Below, one piece after another: positions 1-6,975 of a stretch of 29,365 nt of DNA (position 1 is the first letter of the stretch; every line of letters starts with the position of its first letter). The notes under the pieces are model-generated. The model was not told the DNA's origin, did no database searches, and was given only the letters and a program-made list of their open reading frames with translations. A program made the translations under genes and the position numbers. Origin of the DNA: Plasmodium relictum (taxonomy: Eukaryota; Apicomplexa; Aconoidasida; Haemosporida; Plasmodiidae); assembly GCF_900005765.1 (NCBI RefSeq), contig NC_031964.1:1-29365 (forward strand). Direction: 5' to 3'.

Positions 1-69
1 TTTTTAGTTTAACGGTAAAAACATACTCTTGATAAGGGTAAAATTTTAGTTCAATTCTAAAATGACCTA
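1..69 (+). tRNA. trnI: tRNA-Ile(GAU), second copy, 5' end cut by window edge
   Basis: This is the inverted duplicate of the trnI at 134-205. The anticodon stem TACTC/GGGTA encloses TTGATAA with anticodon GAT. The T arm is TTTAG-TTCAATT-CTAAA, followed by the 3' acceptor half and an A discriminator. The first three bases of the acceptor stem lie before the window. Confidence 0.9.
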
Positions 70-98
70 AAATATAAAGAAAGGCGAACCCTGTGTAT
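1..98. repeat. Tip of second inverted-repeat arm (perfect inverted copy of 105-202)
   Basis: Every base of 1-98 pairs with 105-202 (paired positions sum to 203), leaving a 6-nt centre at 99-104. This is where the two rRNA repeat arms meet head to head. Next to the centre the stem is GC-rich (83-98 and 105-120), which stands out in this AT-rich genome. The window begins inside the repeat, so the rest of this arm is missing and must be taken from the copy at 105-5287. Confidence 0.95.
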
Positions 99-133
99 AA
101 TTTCATACACAGGGTTCGCCTTTCTTTATATTT

Positions 134-205
134 TAGGTCATTTTAGAATTGAACTAAAATTTTACCCTTATCAAGAGTATGTTTTTACCGTTAAACTAAA
201 AACCT
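134..205 (-). tRNA. trnI: tRNA-Ile(GAU)
   Basis: Cloverleaf on the minus strand: acceptor AGGTTTT/ATGACCT with A discriminator, D arm beginning GTTTAACGG, anticodon loop TTGATAA (GAT), T loop TTCAATT. It reads AUU and AUC. It sits beside the SSU rRNA on the same strand, as trnI does in plastid rRNA operons, and lies closest to the centre of the inverted repeat. Confidence 0.93.
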
Positions 206-357
206 TTATAAAAATAATATTTAACTAAATTCACACTAATGTGTATTAGTATTATTTTCGTCTATAAAATTTATATATTTAAAATAAATATTTATTATTA
301 TAATTTATTATATATATAAATATTATTTTAATATTTTTATATAAATAAATCAACCTT

Positions 358-1787
358 TTTATATAATAATCCAACCGCACCTTCCAGTACGGTTACCTTG
401 TTACGACTTCATCAAAATTGTATTATTATATATAATTATTTTACAATAATTTTTATATAATTTAATACTTTTTAGATGTGACGGGCGGTGTGTACAAAGC
501 TTAAGAACTTATTCACCGCTATAATTCTAATTAGCGATTACTAGTGATTCCATCTTCATATAAATGAGTTTCAATTTATAATCTGAACTATAAATATATT
601 TTAAATATTATATTTAAATATAATAAATATATTGTTATATTCTATGTAACACGTGAACAGCCCAAAATATAAGGAGCATAATGACTTGACGTAATCTTTA
701 TTATATATAATAAATAATATATCATAAAAAATTTTTTTTATAAAAGGTTACGTTCGTTATAATACTAAAATTAACACTTCACAGCACGAACTGACGACAG
801 CCATGCACTACCTATATATTTTAATAATATATTAATTTCTTAATAATAAAATATTGTTAAATTTTGGTAAGGTTTATCGTGTTGCATCGAATTAAGTCAC
901 ATGTTCCACCACTTGTATAAGCTCCCGTCAATTCCTTTGAATTTCATTCTTGCGAATATACTACTCAGGCGGAATATTTATAACGTTAGTTATTATATTT
1001 ATTAATTATAAATATAAAATATTCATAGTTTACAGCTAAGACTACTAGGGTATCTAATCCTATTTGCTACCTTAGCTTTCGTTTATAAGTGTCAGTAATT
1101 ATATAGTATTATGCTTTCGCCTTTGATATTCTTTTTTGTATCATTGTATTTCACTACTTCTCAAAAAATTCTAAATACTTTAATAATACTCTATTATATT
1201 ATTATTTATTTATTATTTAAATTTTAATTAAATATTTTTAAATAAAATTAATATAAAACCTAAAAACGCTTTACGCCTAATAAATTGAATAACGCTTGTA
1301 TTTTCTGTATTACCGCTGCTGCTGGCACAGAAATTAGCAAATACTAATTTTTATTTTTATCAATATTTAAAAATAAAACATAAAGTTTACAATATTTAAT
1401 TAATACTGTCTTCCTTTAAGAAATATTACTTTATCAAGCTTACGCTTATTGTAAAATATTCCCCACTGCTGATTTTAAAAAAAAATTTAGGCTTTATTTC
1501 AATCCTAATGTGATTGTACATTCGTTTAAAATCAATTTTTGATCATAACCTTGGTAATCTTTTAAATTACCAACTAGTTAATCAAATATAAATTTTATTT
1601 TAAATAATAATAATTTTTTATATAGTACAATTATAAATTGCGCATATAGATTATTATTAAATATTATAATCTATTTAAAATTAAAAATTTATATATACTC
1701 ACCTATACACTATGATATTATCATTAATTCGCATGTGTAATGTATATTTCTAGCGTTCATTCTGAGCTAGGATCAAACTCGCAATAT
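358..1787 (-). rRNA. rrs: Small subunit (16S-like) ribosomal RNA
   Basis: Read on the minus strand, the 5' region carries the GAGTTTGATCC element near 1771-1783. The 530 loop (GCCAGCAGCAGCGGTAATAC type) is at about 1301-1325, the decoding-site element TTGTACACACCGCCCG at about 484-499, and the 3' helix GTCGTAACAAGGTAACCGTA at about 390-410. Length is about 1.43 kb, shorter than the bacterial 1.54 kb, with variable loops reduced to A/T. Ends are estimated from conserved blocks. The 3' tail after GGTTGGAT runs into A/T sequence and lacks the CCTCC anti-Shine-Dalgarno motif. It is the part of the ribosome that reads mRNA in the apicoplast and is transcribed away from the LSU rRNA. Confidence 0.95.
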
Positions 1788-1833
1788 AATGAATTATAAT
1801 ATATAATTATATTAACATTTATAGATAAAATAA

Positions 1834-1904
1834 TGGAAATAAGTAGAATTGAACTACTATTTTTATTATGCAAAAATAAGATTTTACCATTAAACTATAT
1901 TCCC
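1834..1904 (-). tRNA. trnA: tRNA-Ala(UGC)
   Basis: Minus strand: acceptor GGGAATA/TATTTCC, anticodon stem TTATT/AATAA around TTTGCAT (TGC), T arm AGTAG-TTCAATT-CTACT. It is the only alanine tRNA seen, so it must read all four GCN codons. It lies 5' of the SSU rRNA and on the same strand. Confidence 0.93.
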
Positions 1905-1938
1905 TATATATTATATATATAATAATATATATATTATA

Positions 1939-2010
1939 TTCTTAATAGCTTAGTGGTTAAAGCATTCGGCTGTTAACCGAAAGATACTAGTTCAATTCTA
2001 GTTTAGGAAG
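1939..2010 (+). tRNA. trnN: tRNA-Asn(GUU)
   Basis: Acceptor TTCTTAA/TTAGGAA with G discriminator, D arm GCTTAGTGGTTAAAGC, anticodon stem TCGG/CCGA around CTGTTAA (GTT), T arm ACTAG-TTCAATT-CTAGT. Asparagine (AAT) is among the commonest codons in this genome, and this is the only tRNA found for it. Confidence 0.94.
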
Positions 2011-2023
2011 TATATTTTATTTA

Positions 2024-2105
2024 TATGAATAAAGAGATTTGAACTCTTATTTATTATTTATCTAAATTCTAAATTTAGTGCGTTTACCTATTTCGCCATA
2101 TTCAT
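2024..2105 (-). tRNA. trnL: tRNA-Leu(UAG)
   Basis: Minus strand: acceptor ATGAATA/TATTCAT, D arm starting GCGAAATAGG as in leucine tRNAs, anticodon stem CTAAA/TTTAG around TTTAGAA (TAG), and an enlarged variable region. It reads CUN. The second leucine tRNA (UAA) is at 6072-6333. Confidence 0.92.
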
Positions 2106-2111
2106 TTTTTA

Positions 2112-2183
2112 TAAATCTAGTAAGATTTGAACTTACAAAAAAAACTTAGAAGGTTTTTATTTTATCCATTAAATTATAGATTT
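2112..2183 (-). tRNA. trnR: tRNA-Arg(UCU)
   Basis: Minus strand: acceptor AAATCTA/TAGATTT, anticodon stem AAAAC/GTTTT around CTTCTAA (TCT), T arm GTAAG-TTCAAAT-CTTAC. It reads AGA and AGG. AGA is the main arginine codon in the protein genes here. Confidence 0.92.
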
Positions 2184-2185
2184 AG

Positions 2186-2257
2186 TAAGTAATATTGGAT
2201 TTGAACCAATGATCTTCTGTATGTAAAGCAGAAACTTTACCTCTAAGTTAATTACTT
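2186..2257 (-). tRNA. trnV: tRNA-Val(UAC)
   Basis: Minus strand: acceptor AAGTAAT/ATTACTT, D arm ACTTAGAGG, anticodon loop TTTACAT (TAC) on a TCTGC/ACAGA stem with one C-A mismatch at the loop end, T loop TTCAAAT. It is the only valine tRNA seen. Confidence 0.9.
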
Positions 2258-2278
2258 ATTTTAATTTATTATTATAAT

Positions 2279-2350
2279 AAACTTGTAATTTAATGGATAA
2301 AATATATAATTACGAATTATAAAATAAAAGTTCAATTCTTTTCAAGTTTA
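2279..2350 (+). tRNA. trnR: tRNA-Arg(ACG)
   Basis: Acceptor AAACTTG/CAAGTTT with A discriminator. The anticodon stem TATAA/TTATA encloses TTACGAA (ACG). It reads CGN codons, presumably after A34 is deaminated to inosine, as is usual for this anticodon. Confidence 0.92.
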
Positions 2351-2359
2351 TTATTAATT

Positions 2360-2433
2360 AGCGAAATAGAGCATAAGGAAAGTTCGTCGGATTCATGCTC
2401 CGAAGGTAATCGGTTCAATTCCGTTTTTCGCTT
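2360..2433 (+). tRNA. trnfM: Initiator tRNA-Met(CAU)
   Basis: Acceptor AGCGAAA/TTTCGCT, D stem GAGC/GTTC, anticodon stem TCGGA/TCCGA around TTCATGC (CAT), T loop TTCAATT. The D stem has A11-U24 (purine 11, pyrimidine 24), a mark of bacterial-type initiators. The whole gene also resembles plastid trnfM (GTAGAGC...TTCATGC-type core). The usual C1-A72 mismatch is replaced by a weak A-U pair. The other CAU tRNA (6340-6426) lacks A11-U24. Confidence 0.88.
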
Positions 2434-2470
2434 ATTTTTTACATAAATTAATTTATAATTTTTATATAAA

Positions 2471-4219
2471 ATATATAATTAAATATATATAATAAATTTA
2501 AAAGGATGTCTATTACTTTTTATTATTGAAGAAAGACGTTATATATATTAACGAAATTTTTATAATTAATAATAAATATATATATATAAATTTATTATTA
2601 ATATAAATTATAAAAGTATCTGAATAAAATATTTTTATATAAATATTTTTTAAAAAACTTAAGGAATTGAATCATCTAAGTACTTAAAGGAATATAAAGT
2701 AATAACGATTTTCATAGTAGTGGTGAACGAATTGAAATAATTTAAACATTATATATGTAAAATTTAAATAAAGTAACATAAAAATATATTTTGTGTGAAT
2801 ATTATTAATATAATAAGGATCACCTTATAAATTTTAATATAATAAAAGTTGATAGAGAATAGTACCGTGAGGGAAAGATGAAAAGAATTTTGAAAAAATA
2901 GTGAAAAAGATCCTGAATTTTAAATTTAATAAATTATAATAAAATTAATTATAATTTTATTATATTCTTGTTGAAGAAAGAATTAGCAAGTTATAATAAA
3001 TAGTATATTTATTAGGTTAAATTTTTATATGAAGCCAAAGTGTAATCGAGTTTATGTATAAAAATAAGCATAAATATTATATTATTTATTATAGACCCGA
3101 AATCAAATGATCTAATTATATTTAAAATAAAATTTAAATAATATTAAATTATAGTTTGAATTGATTACTGTTGCAAAAGTATCAAATGAAATATAATTAG
3201 TGGTGAAATGCCAATCGAATTTGAAGATAGCTGGTTCTCTTTGAAATATATGTAAGTATAGTATTTGTATATAAATAAATGTAAAACTCTTTTATAATTA
3301 AATTATTTATAATAAATAATATTAATAATAATAATTTAATAATTTTATTTAATAAAATATACATGTTATTAGAAAATAAGGGATAAGCTTTATTTTCAAA
3401 AGGGAAACAGCCCTAATTATAAATTAAGATTTTTAAATATTAGTTAAGTTTTAAAAAGAATATAAAATTATTTTAATAATTAAAAAGTAAATTTAGAAGC
3501 AGTTATCTTTTAAAGAGTGCGTAAAAGCTCATTAATTTAGTAATTTTAGTTCAAAAATAATCGAAAATAAATTAATTATCGATATTATAAAATTTAATAT
3601 TAAATTATTAAATTGGTAAAAGAGCGTTTTGAAAATATATATTTATATGTAAATTAAAATATATAAATCAAAAGTGATAATGCTAATTTGAGTAATGTAA
3701 ATATTGGTAAAAATCCAATACTTCTATAATTTAAGGGTTCCTATTTAAAATTGTTTTTAATAGGGTTAGTCGAATCTTAAAATGAGATGAAATGTGTAAT
3801 TGATAGGTAATAAGTTAATATTCTTATACTATATAATAAATAGGTATATTAAGACTAATAAAATATTTTTTATAAAAAATTATTATTTTATTATACAAAA
3901 ATTATATATATATTTTTTATTATATATTCGTACCGTAAACTGACACTAGTAAATAAATATAAATTATTAAGAAGTTGAGAAAATTTTTTTTAAGGAACTC
4001 GGCAAATTGATCTTGTAACTTAGGGATAAAAGATACTTTTTTAGTTGAAAATAATTGATTTAAGCGACTGTTTAACAAAAACACAAATCTTTGCTAAATT
4101 GAAAAATGATGTATAAAGATTGACATCTGCCCAGTGCTATATTGTTAAAATATATATGTAATAAAATTATAATATATATATAGGCTATAGTAAACGGCGG
4201 CTGTATCTATAACGGTCCA

Positions 4220-4262
<43 letters not shown>

Positions 4263-4845
4263 GAGATGTAACGACTTAAATGCTGTCTTAAAAAAAATCT
4301 CAATGAAATAAAAATATCTGTGAAGATGCAGATTTCTTATATTAGGACAGAAAGACCCTATGAAGCTTTACTATTAATAAATATTGAAAATATATATATA
4401 AAACATAGTATAAATGGGAAATTTAAATATTATTTTTTCGGGAATAATGTAATTATTAATGAAATACCATTTTTTATGTATATAAATTCTTATAAAAGTT
4501 TTATAACAAATTTTTAAACAATATTTATAAGATAGTTTGACTGGGGCGGTCTCCTCCTATATATAAACGGAGGTGTACAATGTTATATTTTATTGTATAA
4601 AGATATATATAATTAACTGTTAGATATACAAATCAAACAGAGATTAATGTCGGTCTTAATGATCCGATAATTTTTAGTGATAAAATTATCGCTTAACGGA
4701 TAAAAGTTACTCTAGGGATAACAGGCTAATCTTTTCCGAGAGTCCATATTGACGAAAAGGTTTGGCACCTCGATGTCGGCTTATCGCATCCTAAAGCAGT
4801 AGCATGTTTTAAGGGTAAGTCTGTTCGCCTATTAAAGCGATACGT

Positions 4846-4881
<36 letters not shown>

Positions 4882-5172
4882 ATATCTAATATAAGTGTTA
4901 GAATATTGAAATTATTTTTTTTAGTACGAGAGGATCAAAAAAATTATACCAATGATATATCAATTATTAATTATTATTGTAATGTTGAGTAGTTAAGTAT
5001 AAAATTTTAATTGTTGAAATAATATAAATAAAAAAATTTAATTAAAAATAATATTCTAATCATATAAATGAATAAAACAATAATTAGAAAAATTATTTTA
5101 TAGGATTAATATGTATTTATAGTAATATATTTAGTATATAATTCCTAATAAGTTGAATATTTAATTATATAA
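2471..5172 (+). rRNA. rrl: Large subunit (23S-like) ribosomal RNA
   Basis: Conserved blocks occur in order: the GGATG and GAAGAAAGACG 5' domain near 2503-2537; the GTPase-centre loop TTAGAAGCAG at 3492-3501; the domain V block with AACGGTCCAAAGGTAGCGAAATTCC near 4210-4235; the 2058 region ACAGAAAGACCC at 4347-4358; the peptidyl-transferase stretch near 4700-4850; and the sarcin-ricin loop AGTACGAGAGGATC near 4923. Ends were set by pairing 2473-2486 with 5157-5170, the terminal helix. Length is about 2.7 kb. Bases matching E. coli A2058 and A2059 are A4351 and A4352, the macrolide-sensitive form. A3495 matches A1067, the thiostrepton-sensitive form. No separate 5S rRNA gene is recognisable downstream. 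Confidence 0.95.
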
Positions 5173-5183
5173 AATATTTTTTT

Positions 5184-5256
5184 GTTAAAGTAGCTTAATA
5201 GGTAAAGCAACTGATTTGTAATCAGTGGATTATGAGTTCAAATCTCATCATTAGCT
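5184..5256 (+). tRNA. trnT: tRNA-Thr(UGU)
   Basis: Acceptor GTTAAAG/CATTAGC with one A-A mismatch, D arm GCTTAATAGGTAAAGC, anticodon stem CTGA/TCAG around TTTGTAA (TGT), T arm ATGAG-TTCAAAT-CTCAT. It is the last tRNA of the inverted-repeat arm. A second copy lies inverted at the right edge of the window, so each arm feeds a trnT directly upstream of rps4 or sufB. Confidence 0.93.
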
Positions 5257-5287
5257 TCTATAATTTATGAATTTTAAATTAATATGA
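5190..5287. repeat. Outer end of inverted-repeat arm, matching 29268-29365
   Basis: These 98 bases are identical to the reverse complement of 29268-29365 (paired positions sum to 34555). They hold most of trnT, the 27-nt leader, the ATG and the first base of codon 2 of rps4. The next base differs (5288 T against the equivalent A in sufB), so the repeat ends inside codon 2 of both genes. Confidence 0.96.
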
Positions 5288-5904
5288 TAAAATTTTTAAT
5301 TCCAAAAAAAAAAATTTTAAAAAAATTAAATATACCTTTTTTATTATATTTTTCAAGTAAATATAATTATAAAATATTAACTAATAAAATATATAAATCT
5401 TATTATGATTTAAATTTAAAATTTATTAGATATATATGTTATAATTATTGTATTACATATAAAAAATATTTATATTATATAAATAAAATAAAAAAAATTA
5501 ATAAAGATATTATATATTTTAATTTATTAAATATATTAGAATCTAGATTAGATATATTTTTAGTAAATATAGGATGTTTTAAAACTATATTACAATCAAG
5601 ATATTTTATAAAATATAAATATATTTATTTAAATAATATAAATATAAAATATTATAATATTAATATTAAACCTAAAGATATAATTTTTTTTAAAAATAAA
5701 ATTAAATATATAATATTATGTAATTTAATATATAGATATAATATATATATTTATATATTAAATTTATATAAATATAATTTTATAAAAATTTATAGTTATA
5801 ATGAATTTTTTATTATATGTATATATAATTTAAAAATTAAAATATTACATAATATATCATTAAATAATATATTATATAAATATAATAATATATTTTATAT
5901 ATAA
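5284..5904 (+). CDS. rps4: Ribosomal protein S4
   Basis: uS4 binds the 5' domain of SSU rRNA and helps start assembly of the small subunit. The 206-residue product has the family's S4 RNA-binding domain, around residues 87-140: the ESRLD motif followed by a glycine, a run like the family's Q/EARQLV segment, an IYLNN turn and a KPKDII motif. Length matches plastid S4 (about 200). The ATG at 5284 is the only plausible start and coincides with the end of the inverted repeat, so its leader and start codon are shared with sufB. There is no Shine-Dalgarno motif upstream. Lysine, asparagine, isoleucine and tyrosine dominate the composition, as in all genes here. Confidence 0.95.
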   Translation: MIKFLIPKKKILKKLNIPFLLYFSSKYNYKILTNKIYKSYYDLNLKFIRYICYNYCITYKKYLYYINKIKKINKDIIYFNLLNILESRLDIFLVNIGCFKTILQSRYFIKYKYIYLNNINIKYYNINIKPKDIIFFKNKIKYIILCNLIYRYNIYIYILNLYKYNFIKIYSYNEFFIICIYNLKIKILHNISLNNILYKYNNIFYI

Positions 5905-5910
5905 ATATAT

Positions 5911-5983
5911 GATAAATATAACCTAATGGTTAAGGTAAAGAATTGTGATTTCTTTAATATGAGTTCAAATCTCATTATTTATC
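5911..5983 (+). tRNA. trnH: tRNA-His(GUG)
   Basis: Anticodon stem AAGAA/TTCTT around TTGTGAT (GTG), T arm ATGAG-TTCAAAT-CTCAT. The acceptor is ATAAATA/TATTTAT flanked by a genome-encoded G at position -1 (5911) facing C73 (5983). That extra pair is the histidine identity element of bacterial and plastid tRNAs, so no post-transcriptional G addition is needed. Confidence 0.94.
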
Positions 5984-5996
5984 TTGTAATATAAAT

Positions 5997-6069
5997 AATG
6001 ATATGACTTAATAGGATAAAGTAAATAATTGCAAATTATTATATTTCAGTTCAAATCTGAATATCATTT
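5997..6069 (+). tRNA. trnC: tRNA-Cys(GCA)
   Basis: Acceptor AATGATA/TATCATT with U73, the cysteine discriminator. Anticodon stem AATAA/TTATT around TTGCAAA (GCA), T arm TTCAG-TTCAAAT-CTGAA. Confidence 0.93.
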
Positions 6070-6071
6070 TT

Positions 6072-6333
6072 AGAGATATGGTGAAATATGGTATACACGA
6101 TGGACTTTATATTAAAATTTATATTATGAGTTAATTAATTTTAATAATTATAATTAATATTATTATATAAGAAAAAATATTAAAAAAATAAATAATATAA
6201 ATTCTGTAATATATATAAAATATATTCAAACGACTTTATTATTAATAATTTTAAATATATAAAAAGTCTAAATTTAAATAACGAAAATCCATTAACATTT
6301 TATGTTTTAAGGGTTCAAATCCCTTTATCTCTA
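6072..6333 (+). tRNA. trnL: tRNA-Leu(UAA), split by a group I intron
   Basis: Exons are 6072-6107 and 6284-6333. Joined, they give acceptor AGAGATA/TATCTCT with A73, the leucine-type D arm GTGAAATATGG, the anticodon stem TGGA/TCCA around CTTAAAA (TAA), a variable arm, and T arm AAGGG-TTCAAAT-CCCTT. The intron interrupts the anticodon after U34, the same place as the ancient group I intron of cyanobacterial and plastid trnL(UAA). UUA is the dominant leucine codon here, so translation depends on splicing of this tRNA. Confidence 0.93.
6108..6283 (+). ncRNA. Group I intron in trnL(UAA)
   Basis: A 176-nt intron. The 5' exon end GACTT (6103-6107) pairs with an internal guide GAGTT (6128-6132), giving the hallmark U-G wobble at the splice site (6107 with 6128). 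GACTT (6232-6236) and AAGTC (6264-6268) can form P7, which holds the guanosine-binding site. The intron ends in G (6283), as group I introns do. It encodes no protein and is close to the smallest size known for the class, so it probably needs protein help to fold. Confidence 0.88.
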
Positions 6334-6339
6334 ATAAAA

Positions 6340-6426
6340 ATATTTATGGCTGAGTGGTCGAAAGCAATGGACTCATAATTCATTATCATATATTGATCGT
6401 CAGTAGTTCGAATCTACTTAAATATA
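6340..6426 (+). tRNA. tRNA with CAU anticodon: probable tRNA-Ile(k2C-AU) or elongator Met
   Basis: Acceptor ATATTTA/TAAATAT with A73. Anticodon loop CTCATAA (CAT) on ATGGA/TTCAT. T arm AGTAG-TTCGAAT-CTACT. The D-arm and anticodon region (ATGGCTGAGTGG...ACTCATAATT) is much like plastid trnI(CAU), whose C34 is changed to lysidine by TilS so that it reads AUA. AUA is one of the commonest codons here, including at invariant isoleucines of EF-Tu. The variable arm is long with its own 4-bp stem (ATCA/TGAT), which is odd for Ile or Met. It has been labelled trnM in related genomes. Pair C11-G24 shows that it is not the initiator. Confidence 0.8.
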
Positions 6427-6427
6427 T

Positions 6428-6511
6428 AAGTTAATGCCTGAGTGGTTAAAAGGAATGGACTGTAAATTCATTGATTTTATATCTACATCAGTTCAAATCT
6501 GATTTAACTTA
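6428..6511 (+). tRNA. trnY: tRNA-Tyr(GUA)
   Basis: Acceptor AAGTTAA/TTAACTT, D arm CCTGAGTGGTTAAAAGG, anticodon stem ATGGA/TTCAT around CTGTAAA (GTA), a long variable arm as in bacterial and plastid tyrosine tRNAs, T arm ATCAG-TTCAAAT-CTGAT. One base separates it from the preceding CAU tRNA. Confidence 0.93.
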
Positions 6512-6522
6512 TTTATGAAAGT

Positions 6523-6614
6523 AGAGAAATGACTGAGTGGTTTATAGTTATAAATTGCTAATTTATTATATATAAATATATTATATATCAAGGGTTCGAA
6601 TCCCTTTTTCTCTA
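6523..6614 (+). tRNA. trnS: tRNA-Ser(GCU)
   Basis: Acceptor AGAGAAA/TTTCTCT, D arm ACTGAGTGG, anticodon stem ATAAA/TTTAT around TTGCTAA (GCT), a long A/T variable arm, T arm AAGGG-TTCGAAT-CCCTT. It reads AGU and AGC. The UCN reader is at 18519-18604. Confidence 0.93.
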
Positions 6615-6623
6615 AAAAAAAAG

Positions 6624-6697
6624 GAGTTTGTAGTTTAATAGGTAAAAATATTATTTTGTCATAATAAAGATTACGAGTTCAATTCTCGTCAAATTCG
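6624..6697 (+). tRNA. trnD: tRNA-Asp(GUC)
   Basis: Acceptor GAGTTTG/CAAATTC with G73, the aspartate discriminator. D arm GTTTAATAGG, anticodon stem TTATT/AATAA around TTGTCAT (GTC), T arm ACGAG-TTCAATT-CTCGT. Confidence 0.93.
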
Positions 6698-6709
6698 TTT
6701 ATTTTTATA

Positions 6710-6782
6710 GAATTACTAGCTTAATTGGTAGAGTACTCGACTTTTAATCGAATGGTTCTGAGTTCAAATCTCAGGTAATTCA
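6710..6782 (+). tRNA. trnK: tRNA-Lys(UUU)
   Basis: Acceptor GAATTAC/GTAATTC with A73, D arm GCTTAATTGGTAGAGT, anticodon stem TCGA/TCGA around CTTTTAA (TTT), T arm CTGAG-TTCAAAT-CTCAG. It is one of the most regular cloverleaves in the window. It serves AAA, one of the commonest codons. Confidence 0.95.
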
Positions 6783-6794
6783 TAAATATTATAT

Positions 6795-6865
6795 ACTTTT
6801 ATCGTTTAAAGGTAAGACATCTTTTTTTCAAGAAGAAAATAGGAATTCGATTTTCCTTAAAAGTA
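6795..6865 (+). tRNA. trnE: tRNA-Glu(UUC)
   Basis: Acceptor ACTTTTA/TAAAAGT with A73. The D arm TCGTTTAAAGGTAAGAC is typical of plastid trnE. Anticodon stem TCTTT/GAAGA around TTTTCAA (TTC), T arm AGGAA-TTCGATT-TTCCT. In photosynthetic plastids this tRNA also starts haem synthesis. Apicomplexa make aminolaevulinate from glycine instead, so here it need only serve translation. Confidence 0.92.
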
Positions 6866-6879
6866 TTTTATTATATATT

Positions 6880-6951
6880 CAGAATATAGTGTAATGGTAA
6901 CATATCTATTTTGGAAATAGAAGAATATAGGTTCAAATCCTTTTTTTCTGA
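6880..6951 (+). tRNA. trnP: tRNA-Pro(UGG)
   Basis: Acceptor CAGAATA/TTTTCTG with one mismatch, D arm GTGTAATGG, anticodon stem TCTAT/ATAGA around TTTGGAA (TGG), T loop TTCAAAT. It is the only proline tRNA found and lies 24 nt before rpl4. Confidence 0.92.
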
Positions 6952-6975
6952 AAAAATAATATTTTTTAAAAAAAA

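Larger units (their letters stand above)
105..5287. repeat. Inverted-repeat arm (complete copy)
   Basis: One full arm of the rRNA inverted repeat. Its inner end is fixed by the palindrome 1-98/105-202. Its outer end is fixed by 5190-5287 reappearing inverted at 29268-29365. The arm holds trnI, SSU rRNA, trnA, trnN, trnL, trnR, trnV, trnR, trnfM, LSU rRNA, trnT and the first four bases of rps4. That the unseen middle of the other arm is identical is inferred from the known structure of Plasmodium apicoplast DNA. Confidence 0.85.

Noticed and set aside
205-357. Possible gene in the spacer between trnI and SSU rRNA
   Set aside because: Only A/T-rich sequence with short repeats and no open frame or cloverleaf; it may include precursor rRNA ends.
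4320-4517. 65-residue plus-strand open frame
   Set aside because: It lies inside domain V of the LSU rRNA and covers the conserved GACAGAAAGACC loop; rRNA explains the sequence.
5173-5183. 5S rRNA after the LSU rRNA
   Set aside because: Only about 11 nt separate the LSU end from trnT, and no 5S-like block is seen elsewhere.
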